From Ignavibacteria bacterium (GTDB lineage: Bacteria > Bacteroidota > Ignavibacteria > Tepidaquicellales > OLB5), in the NCBI GenBank assembly GCA_025451455.1, contig JANWKI010000080.1:1-44804 (forward strand): a stretch of DNA of 44,804 nucleotides, given 5' to 3'. The notes beneath the pieces are model-generated. The model searched no databases. It saw only the letters and a program-made list of their open reading frames with translations, and was not told the origin of the DNA. Shown piece by piece: positions 37,787-44,804 of this stretch (position 1 is its first letter; each line of letters begins with the position of its first letter). The translations under genes were made by a program, and so were the position numbers.

Positions 37787-39299
37787 AATTCAGGAAAATT
37801 GGAATGAGGGGATGTTAAAAGCCAATGATTCATATATGAAAACTCGAAGGATAACCATTGATCCCATTACCAGGCTTGAAGGGCACGGAAAAATTGATAT
37901 ACTTCTGGATGAAAAAGGAGAAGTGGAAAGGGCTTATTACCAGATCCCTGAGCTGAGGGGATTTGAAATATTCTGCAAAGGACGGCCTGCCGAAGATATG
38001 CCGCAGATAACAAGCCGTATATGCGGTGTATGCCCTACTGCTCATCACATGGCAGGCACAAAAGCGCTTGACGATCTGTATAAAGTCGAACCGACATCCC
38101 CTGCAAAAAAGATCAGGGAGCTTATTTACAATCTTTTTATGCTTGAAGACCATGCACTTCATGTTTACGTGCTTGGCGGACCTGATTTCATAGTCGGCCC
38201 CAATGCTCCCAAAGATAAAAGAAATATTCTCGGTGTTATTGAAAAAGTCGGGCTTGATGCAGGCAAGAAAGTGATAATGATGCGCAGGAAGATTCGCGAA
38301 ATGATAGCATACCTTGGCGGAAAAGTTATTCACCCTGTTTTCGGGCTTCCGGGCGGAGTCTCAAAGGGTATTGCTCCAATTGATCTGGTAAAATTCGAGG
38401 AAATTGCAAAAGATGCGCTTGATTTTGCAAAGTTCACACAGGATGTGTTCAGGGATATTGTGTTGAAAAACGAAGTTTATATGAAGATCATTACCTCAAA
38501 TACTTATACTCATAAAACATATTATATGGGTATGGTCGATGAAAATAATAAAGTAAACTTCTACGATGGCAAGATCAGAGTAGTTGATACCAAAGGAAAG
38601 GAATTTGTCAAGTTTAATGGCGGCGAGTACCTTGAGCATATTGCTGAGCACGTTGAACCATGGAGCTATGTTAAGTTTTGCTATCTTAAAAAACTAGGGT
38701 GGAAAGGCTTTAAAGACGGCGAAGGTACAAGCATATTTTCGGTTGCGCCGCTTGCAAGGCTAAACGCTTCCGATGGAATGGCAACACCTGAAGCTCAAAA
38801 GGCATATGAGGAATATTTCTCAACGCTGGGCGGCAAGCCGGTTCACCATACACTTGCCAATCACTGGGCGCGGGTAGTTGAAATGGTTTATGCAGCCGAA
38901 AGAATAAATGAACTGGTTAAAGATCCCGAAATTACAAGCGATAACATAAGGTTATTACCGACGGTTAAGCCTCAAATTGGCGTTGGTGTGGTTGAAGCTC
39001 CGAGAGGTACATTATTCCATCATTACGAAACAGATGAGAATGGTGTTATAACTAAGGCAAACTTAGTTGTAGCAACTCAGAACAATTCCGCAAGGATTGC
39101 AATGAGTGTAGACAAGGCTGCTAAAGGATTGATACATGAGGGAATTGCATCGGATGGATTACTTAACAGTATAGAAATGGCCTTCAGAGCATATGACCCC
39201 TGCAATGCATGTGCAACACATTCTTTGCCTGGAAATGTCCCGATAGTATTAAATCTATGGGATAAAGACAGGAAATTAATACGTCAAATATCAAGATGA
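37776..39299 (+). CDS. mvhA: Group 3c-type [NiFe] hydrogenase large subunit
   Basis: ITIDPITRLEGHGKIDI, L1 SRICGVCPTAHHMAG, L2 YDPCNACATHSLPG; start 37776 or 37836. Confidence 0.93.
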   Translation: MINKIQENWNEGMLKANDSYMKTRRITIDPITRLEGHGKIDILLDEKGEVERAYYQIPELRGFEIFCKGRPAEDMPQITSRICGVCPTAHHMAGTKALDDLYKVEPTSPAKKIRELIYNLFMLEDHALHVYVLGGPDFIVGPNAPKDKRNILGVIEKVGLDAGKKVIMMRRKIREMIAYLGGKVIHPVFGLPGGVSKGIAPIDLVKFEEIAKDALDFAKFTQDVFRDIVLKNEVYMKIITSNTYTHKTYYMGMVDENNKVNFYDGKIRVVDTKGKEFVKFNGGEYLEHIAEHVEPWSYVKFCYLKKLGWKGFKDGEGTSIFSVAPLARLNASDGMATPEAQKAYEEYFSTLGGKPVHHTLANHWARVVEMVYAAERINELVKDPEITSDNIRLLPTVKPQIGVGVVEAPRGTLFHHYETDENGVITKANLVVATQNNSARIAMSVDKAAKGLIHEGIASDGLLNSIEMAFRAYDPCNACATHSLPGNVPIVLNLWDKDRKLIRQISR

Positions 39300-39805
39300 A
39301 CGAAAAAAATAAGGAAATATTGGTATTGGCTCTTGGAAATGATATTATGGGTGACGATGCAGCGGGCATTGATGCAGCAAGGATATTAAGAAAAGATTTC
39401 GGAAGAAGGATAAATATATTTGAAGTTTCTTCTGCCGGATTCCTTCTGCTTGATATTATGGAAGGGTATGAAAAAGTACTGATCATTGATTCAACTCCAG
39501 TAGCAGCAGGCGGCAGGGCAGGCACAATAAGGGAGCTTGATAAAGTCGATCTTTCTAAAAAATTCTCTACTTCTCCGCATTACGTGGGGCTGCCGGAATT
39601 AATTGAGCTTGCCGGAAGGCTGGAAATAAAATTCCCAAGGATAATCAAAGCCCTGGTAATTGAGATCCACGATTCGGGAATAATAAGAGAGGGTTTGAGC
39701 CCCGAAATTGAAGTAAGAATACCCAGTTTGGTAGAAAAAGCCTCCATTATTCTGAATAAATGGCTTGTTGAAGAAGTTTCACATAACGGTGTCCTTTGTG
39801 TATAA
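39296..39805 (+). CDS. Hydrogenase maturation protease (for the 3c large subunit)
   Basis: VLALGNDIMGDDAAGIDAARILRK; ATGA overlap with mvhA. Confidence 0.9.
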   Translation: MNEKNKEILVLALGNDIMGDDAAGIDAARILRKDFGRRINIFEVSSAGFLLLDIMEGYEKVLIIDSTPVAAGGRAGTIRELDKVDLSKKFSTSPHYVGLPELIELAGRLEIKFPRIIKALVIEIHDSGIIREGLSPEIEVRIPSLVEKASIILNKWLVEEVSHNGVLCV

Positions 39806-39812
39806 AGACACC
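39788..39812 (+). terminator. Possible hairpin ggtgtc...gacacc at the mvhA-protease/hyp junction
   Basis: 6-bp stem extended by ttt/aaa with one bulge; overlaps the protease stop; no immediate T-run. Confidence 0.35.
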
Positions 39813-39845
39813 GCTTAAGTAGTATGCATTTTTGCTTTATCGTAT

Positions 39846-39873
39846 TTTGGGAGGCCAAATAGAACTATATTTG
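39846..39873 (+). promoter_or_regulatory. Possible Bacteroidota-type promoter for the hyp genes
   Basis: TTTG(39846-39849)-N16-TATATTTG(39866-39873); -7 box perfect but spacing shorter than the 19-21 consensus. Confidence 0.4.
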
Positions 39874-39886
39874 CAGGGTCAAGATC

Positions 39887-40243
39887 ATGCATGAATTATC
39901 ATTAGCACGCGATATTATAGATACAGTTCAGCAAAACGTACCCAAAGAGGAAATTTGCCGGATAAAATACGTTGTAGTAAAAGTAGGGGCATTTTCAGGA
40001 GTTGTTACAGATTCCCTTAAATTTTCATTCCAGGCAATTACCTCCGATACAGAACTCTACGGCGCTGAGCTTGAAATCATCGATATTCCGTTCTTGCTTA
40101 AATGCAATACTTGCGGAAAAACAACAACCAATGAATTCGGAATGATGATCTGTTCCGGTTGCGGTTCTGTTGATACGGAAATGATATCAGGGAATGAACT
40201 GCAGGTTGTAGAAGTAAAAGTAGAAACAATGGAGGAAATATAA
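39887..40243 (+). CDS. hypA: Hydrogenase nickel incorporation protein HypA
   Basis: MHELSLARDII and CNTCGK...CSGCGS zinc site. Confidence 0.95.
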   Translation: MHELSLARDIIDTVQQNVPKEEICRIKYVVVKVGAFSGVVTDSLKFSFQAITSDTELYGAELEIIDIPFLLKCNTCGKTTTNEFGMMICSGCGSVDTEMISGNELQVVEVKVETMEEI

Positions 40244-40899
40244 TGGATGTAATAACTATCGAAAGAAAAGTTCTGCAAAAGAACGATGAGATCGCTTCGA
40301 AGAACAGGGAGTTCTTTATACAAAAGAATTTATTTACCATTAACCTGGTAAGCTCTCCCGGATCAGGAAAAACGAGCCTTGTTGAAAGAACAATCGAAAA
40401 AATAAAAGATAAAGTAAGCATTGCCGTCATTGAAGGCGATGTACAGACTGATATTGATGCCAAAAGGGTTTCCAATTACAACGTGCCTGTTGTGCAGATT
40501 ATCACAAACGGCGCCTGCCACCTTGAAGCAAATTTGGTGAAAGATGCGCTGGCAAACCTGGAAGGCAAGCTTGATAATGCCGGCCTTTTGATAATCGAAA
40601 ACGTGGGTAACCTTGTCTGCCCGGCAGGGTATGATCTTGGTGAAGACCTGAAAGTTGTAGTGATCAGTGTAACCGAAGGCGATGATAAACCGCTTAAGTA
40701 TCCCAAGATGTTCATGAACTCCGAAGTGCTTGTAATAAATAAAATTGACCTGCTTCCATATGTTAATTGCAGCATTAAGGACCTCAGGGCAAATGCTCTA
40801 AAGATAAATCCGAAGTTAAAGATATTTGAAACATCCTGCACAAGCGGCGAGGGTATTGACAAGTGGTGCGGATATTTAACGGGGAGCATAAAAAAATAA
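40243..40899 (+). CDS. hypB: Hydrogenase nickel incorporation GTPase HypB
   Basis: NLVSSPGSGKTSLVERTIE, VIEGDVQTDIDAKR, NGACHLEANLV, NKIDLLPY; TAATG overlap with hypA. Confidence 0.95.
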   Translation: MDVITIERKVLQKNDEIASKNREFFIQKNLFTINLVSSPGSGKTSLVERTIEKIKDKVSIAVIEGDVQTDIDAKRVSNYNVPVVQIITNGACHLEANLVKDALANLEGKLDNAGLLIIENVGNLVCPAGYDLGEDLKVVVISVTEGDDKPLKYPKMFMNSEVLVINKIDLLPYVNCSIKDLRANALKINPKLKIFETSCTSGEGIDKWCGYLTGSIKK

Positions 40900-40903
40900 G
40901 TCC

Positions 40904-43180
40904 GTGAAACAAAGAGTTAAAATCGTAATAAGAGGCGCCGTACAGGGCGTCGGATTCAGGCCTTCTGTCTACCGCCTTGCCGGTGAGCTTGATATCAAAG
41001 GCTGGATCATTAATTCTTCGCAAGGTGTTTTCATAGAGGCAGAAGCTAACGAGGAAGTACTGGATTCATTTCTTAAGAGGCTGGATACTGATAAGCCCAA
41101 AAATTCCTTTATACAAAGCTTCGAACATTCCGTTTTGGATTATTACGGCTACACTGATTTTGAAATAAGGGAAAGCTCCGAAAACGGAAGCAAGACCGCC
41201 CTTGTATTGCCTGATATATCAACATGCCCTGATTGCCTTGGTGAAATCTTAGATCCGGCCAACAGAAGATATTTATACCCGTTTACTAACTGCACAAACT
41301 GCGGCCCCAGGTTTTCTATTATAAAAGACCTGCCTTACGACAGGGCAAACACAACCATGGGTGAGTTTGAAATGTGCCCGGAGTGCCTCGCAGAATACAA
41401 AAACCCGGCTGACCGCCGTTTTCATGCTGAACCTACTGCATGCCCGAAATGCGGGCCTGAACTGTTCCTGCTTGAGAGCACAGGAAAGCCGATAGCTGAC
41501 AGGCTTGACGCGATGTATCAATCGGTAATTTACATAAATGAAGGCAAGATAATTGGGCTCAAAGGCATTGGCGGATTTCAGCTTATCTGTGATGCGCGCA
41601 GCGATCTGGCGGTTTCTGAGCTCCGCAAAAGAAAAAGAAGAAGCGAAAAGCCTTTTGCACTCATGTTCCCCAATATGGAAACGATAAAACAGGAGTGCGA
41701 GGTTTCCCCTGCCGAAGAAAGACTCCTCCTTTCGGTAGAGGCACCGATAGTACTTCTCAAAAGGAAAAAGAATATTAAGTCAATTGTTTCCGGTGAAACG
41801 GCCTCGGGTAATCCCTATTACGGCATAATGCTCCCATATTCACCATTGCATCATTTGCTTATGAGAGAATTAAATATTCCGATAATTGCAACAAGCGGGA
41901 ATATTTCCGAAGAACCAATTTGCACTGACGAGTATGAGGTGATAGAAAAGCTAAAGGGTATAGCTGATTATTACCTTGTTCACAACCGAAAGATACAGCG
42001 CCATGTCGATGATTCAATTGCCCGCATTGCCGCAGGCAGGCAGATGATTCTCCGCCGGGCAAGAGGATACGCGCCGCTTCCGGTTACTGTTAAGGGAATT
42101 AAGAAACCTTACCTTGCCTTCGGCCCGCATTTAAAAAATACAATTGCAGTAAATAAGGGTGATAATGTTTTTATAAGCCAGCATATAGGTGATCTTGAAA
42201 ATATCGAATCAATAAATGCGTTCAAAAAAGTCACACGCGATCTGCAGAGTTTCTATGAAATTAAACCGGAGAAAATAATCTGTGATATGCACCCCGATTA
42301 TATTTCGACCAAATACGCAAAAGAGCTGGATAAAGAAGTAGAACAGGTTCAGCACCATTACGCGCATATACTTTCATGCATGGCTGAAAATAATCTTGAA
42401 TGCACCGATGATGTTAGGGAAATTCTCGGTGTATCATGGGACGGTACAGGTTACGGAATTGACGGCACTATCTGGGGAAGCGAATTCCTGCAGCCTAAGG
42501 GCAAATATTTCAACAGAGTTGCATTTCTTAAACCGTTTATGCTGCCGGGCGGAGAAAAGGCTATTTGCAATGTGTGGCGCATTGGTTTTGCCCTTCTATA
42601 TGATATATATGGTGAAAAAGTATTTGAGCTTAAGGGAATTGAATTTTTAAACAAAACTCACGAGATTGAACTTATTAAGCAAATGCTGGATAAAAGAATT
42701 AATTCTCCGTTAACAACCAGCATGGGAAGACTTTTTGACGGGATCTCCTCAATTATAGGCATTAAAAACGAAGCAAATTATGAAGCGCAGGCCGCAATGG
42801 AGCTTGAGTTCGCAGCCGATGACTGTGTAACTGATGAACATTACAATTACAGCATTTTGGTAAAACCTGATAACTCCTGCATAATATGCTGGCATGAAAT
42901 TATCCGGGGAATTATTGCAGATATGACAGCGGGTGTTTCAAAACAAATTATTGCCGCTAAATTCCATAATTCACTTGCTGAAATAATAATTGAGATCTCA
43001 AGAAAATTCAAACCAAAGAAAGTAATTCTCTCAGGAGGCTGTTTCCAGAATAAATACCTGCTTGAAAGAGCGGTTAACAGATTAAGAGAGGAAGAATTCA
43101 AAGTTTACTGGCACCAGAGAGTTCCGACAAACGACGGGGGTATTTCTCTCGGTCAGATCAAATATTCAGCCTATTTGTGA
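40904..43180 (+). CDS. hypF: Carbamoyltransferase HypF
   Basis: Acylphosphatase domain RGAVQGVGFRPSVYRLA; Zn fingers CPDCLGEI..CTNCGPRFSI; ILSGGCFQNKYLLERAV. Confidence 0.96.
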   Translation: MKQRVKIVIRGAVQGVGFRPSVYRLAGELDIKGWIINSSQGVFIEAEANEEVLDSFLKRLDTDKPKNSFIQSFEHSVLDYYGYTDFEIRESSENGSKTALVLPDISTCPDCLGEILDPANRRYLYPFTNCTNCGPRFSIIKDLPYDRANTTMGEFEMCPECLAEYKNPADRRFHAEPTACPKCGPELFLLESTGKPIADRLDAMYQSVIYINEGKIIGLKGIGGFQLICDARSDLAVSELRKRKRRSEKPFALMFPNMETIKQECEVSPAEERLLLSVEAPIVLLKRKKNIKSIVSGETASGNPYYGIMLPYSPLHHLLMRELNIPIIATSGNISEEPICTDEYEVIEKLKGIADYYLVHNRKIQRHVDDSIARIAAGRQMILRRARGYAPLPVTVKGIKKPYLAFGPHLKNTIAVNKGDNVFISQHIGDLENIESINAFKKVTRDLQSFYEIKPEKIICDMHPDYISTKYAKELDKEVEQVQHHYAHILSCMAENNLECTDDVREILGVSWDGTGYGIDGTIWGSEFLQPKGKYFNRVAFLKPFMLPGGEKAICNVWRIGFALLYDIYGEKVFELKGIEFLNKTHEIELIKQMLDKRINSPLTTSMGRLFDGISSIIGIKNEANYEAQAAMELEFAADDCVTDEHYNYSILVKPDNSCIICWHEIIRGIIADMTAGVSKQIIAAKFHNSLAEIIIEISRKFKPKKVILSGGCFQNKYLLERAVNRLREEEFKVYWHQRVPTNDGGISLGQIKYSAYL

Positions 43181-43234
43181 TTAGCATGGCAAATGCGGGC
43201 TTTTGATTGATAAGAAAAACTAAACAACAATAAT

Positions 43235-43483
43235 ATGTGTCTTGCAGTACCCGGAAAAATTATAAGCATCGATTGCGGTATGGAAGAATTAATGCGCTTT
43301 GGCAAGGTTAACTTTGGCGGAATAGTCAAAGATGTGAACCTTGCTTACGTTCCCGAAGCAAAGATCGGTGATTATGTAATAGTGCATGTTGGTTTTGCCC
43401 TGAACACTGTCGATGAGGCCGAAGCACAAAAGGTTTTTGAATACCTCAGGGAAATGGATAGTCTGGATGAATTGAAGGAATGA
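43235..43483 (+). CDS. hypC: Hydrogenase assembly chaperone HypC
   Basis: MCLAVPGKIISID; VNFGGIVKDVNLAYVPEAKIGDYVIVHVGFALN. Confidence 0.95.
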   Translation: MCLAVPGKIISIDCGMEELMRFGKVNFGGIVKDVNLAYVPEAKIGDYVIVHVGFALNTVDEAEAQKVFEYLREMDSLDELKE

Positions 43484-43487
43484 TTAA

Positions 43488-44573
43488 ATGAAATTCATAG
43501 ATGAATACCGCGACCGGGGAGCCGCCGAAAAATACTCACACATGATCCATGAGATAACTACCAGGAAATGGAATATCATGGAAGTCTGCGGCGGCCAAAC
43601 TCATGCAATAGTAAAATTCGGAATTGACGAGCTTCTGCCTGAAGGTATAAACCTCATTCACGGGCCGGGCTGTCCAGTATGCGTTACCTCGCTTGAGCTT
43701 ATCGATAAATCAATAGAAATTGCCTCAAGGAAAGATGTTATATTCTGCTCATTCGGAGATATGCTCCGCGTACCGGGCTCTAAGAAAGACCTGCTTCAGG
43801 TCAAAGCCGAAGGCGGCGATGTGCGGATGTTATACTCCCCTATTGATTCGCTCAAAATAGCAAAAGATAATCCTGATAAAGAAATAGTTTTCTTTGCAGT
43901 CGGCTTTGAAACAACTGCGCCGGCAAATGCAATGGCTGTTTACCAGGCAAAAGTACAGGGCCTGAAGAATTTTTCAATTCTTGTTTCTCATGTGCTTGTA
44001 CCGCCTGCAATGGAGGCAATACTTTCTTCAAAGAATAATCTGGTCAAAGGATTTCTCGCGGCGGGTCATGTTTGCACTGTGATGGGTTACAATGAATATT
44101 ACCCGCTTGCCGAAAAATACAGAGTCCCGATAGTTGTAACAGGCTTCGAGCCATTGGATATACTGCAGGGAATATACATGTGTGTTAAGCAGCTTGAAGA
44201 AGGAAGGTATGAAGTTGAGAACCAGTATTCCCGTGCGGTAAGCCGTGAGGGAAATCGGGGGGCGCAGGAAATTATCAGTAAAGTATTTAAGATAGGCAGC
44301 AGAAAGTGGCGCGGTATCGGCGAGATACCCGATAGCGGGCTGGTGCTGCAGGATGAATATATTGAATTTGATGCGTCGCTTAAATTCGGGCTTGCGGAAA
44401 TGACTGTTGAAGAACCAAAGGAATGCATCAGCGGGTTGATATTACAAGGATTGAAGAAACCGTTCGAGTGCGGTGCATTCGGCACAAAATGCACACCCGA
44501 AAGGCCGCTTGGCGCAACAATGGTCTCATCTGAAGGCGCCTGCGCGGCATATTACAGGTATCGTAAGAAATAG
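43488..44573 (+). CDS. hypD: Hydrogenase maturation factor HypD
   Basis: [51 protein letters not shown]. Confidence 0.96.
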   Translation: MKFIDEYRDRGAAEKYSHMIHEITTRKWNIMEVCGGQTHAIVKFGIDELLPEGINLIHGPGCPVCVTSLELIDKSIEIASRKDVIFCSFGDMLRVPGSKKDLLQVKAEGGDVRMLYSPIDSLKIAKDNPDKEIVFFAVGFETTAPANAMAVYQAKVQGLKNFSILVSHVLVPPAMEAILSSKNNLVKGFLAAGHVCTVMGYNEYYPLAEKYRVPIVVTGFEPLDILQGIYMCVKQLEEGRYEVENQYSRAVSREGNRGAQEIISKVFKIGSRKWRGIGEIPDSGLVLQDEYIEFDASLKFGLAEMTVEEPKECISGLILQGLKKPFECGAFGTKCTPERPLGATMVSSEGACAAYYRYRKK

Positions 44574-44582
44574 AGCAGTTTT

Positions 44583-44605
44583 GAGACAGGTCACAGACCT
44601 GTCTC
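44583..44605. repeat. Palindrome gagacaggtc-aca-gacctgtctc in the hypD-hypE spacer
   Basis: 10-bp perfect arms, followed by tacaaaag; the gtccctacaaaa tail recurs at ~11835-11846. Confidence 0.8.
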
Positions 44606-44638
44606 TACAAAAGCAGACCTATAGAAAAATTTTAGATT

Positions 44639-44804
44639 ATGAAAGACTTCTCATTACAGTGTCCGATTCCAATTAACGATTACCCCAAAGTGCTCCTTGC
44701 GCACGGCGGAGGCGGAAAGCTGATGCATCAATTGATCGAAAAAATGTTTTCTTCGGCGTTTAGTAATGAACTGCTTGCCCAGAACCATGATTCTACAATG
44801 CTGA
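44639..44804 (+). CDS. hypE: Hydrogenase expression/formation protein HypE (3' end outside window)
   Basis: Translation [55 protein letters not shown]; open to window end, directly after hypD. Confidence 0.9.
   Translation, partial: MKDFSLQCPIPINDYPKVLLAHGGGGKLMHQLIEKMFSSAFSNELLAQNHDSTML

Noticed and set aside
37830-38333. 167-aa minus-strand ORF opposite mvhA
   Set aside because: Shadow ORF; no domain recognised.
40476-40889. 137-aa minus-strand ORF opposite hypB
   Set aside because: Shadow ORF of a conserved gene.

Overview
The window looks like a Bacteroidota/Ignavibacteria-type chromosome: a type-A T9SS C-terminal sorting domain on a secreted M1 peptidase, and several TTG-N19/20-TAnnTTTG promoters. 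From left to right it holds: the end of an MtaB-like methylthiotransferase, a SixA-type phosphatase, an M50 site-2 protease and ndk; an Lrp/AsnC regulator translationally coupled to the first of two tandem type-I glutamine synthetases; a bacterioferritin-like gene; a block of Bacteroidota-style hypothetical/lipoprotein genes, including a 982-aa secreted protein with about 12 'GND-Y' repeats plus HEAT-like repeats; a candidate structured ncRNA; a divergent carrier-protein-like ORF; a suf operon (sufBCDSE, a SufT-like gene, bacilliredoxin, Rrf2); the M1 peptidase; queF; and a ~17-kb, all-plus-strand hydrogenase island. The island contains a group 3b NAD(P)-linked [NiFe] hydrogenase (hydBGDA with a stand-alone cNMP-binding-domain gene inside), then hdrCBA-mvhDGA (a putative electron-bifurcating group 3c hydrogenase/heterodisulfide reductase), two large-subunit maturation proteases, and hypABFCDE (hypE cut by the window end). 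The items most worth a second look are: (i) the fused 3b + Hdr/Mvh operon, with strong Shine-Dalgarno sites only on the Hdr/Mvh genes; (ii) the promoter-driven structured RNA at ~15.41-15.55 kb with an alternative or pseudoknot pairing; (iii) a palindromic repeat element inserted in frame in the GND-repeat protein; (iv) a GS paralogue that lacks the adenylylation tyrosine; (v) queF stop/start-coupled to hydB. All assignments were made by eye from sequence motifs, with no database search.
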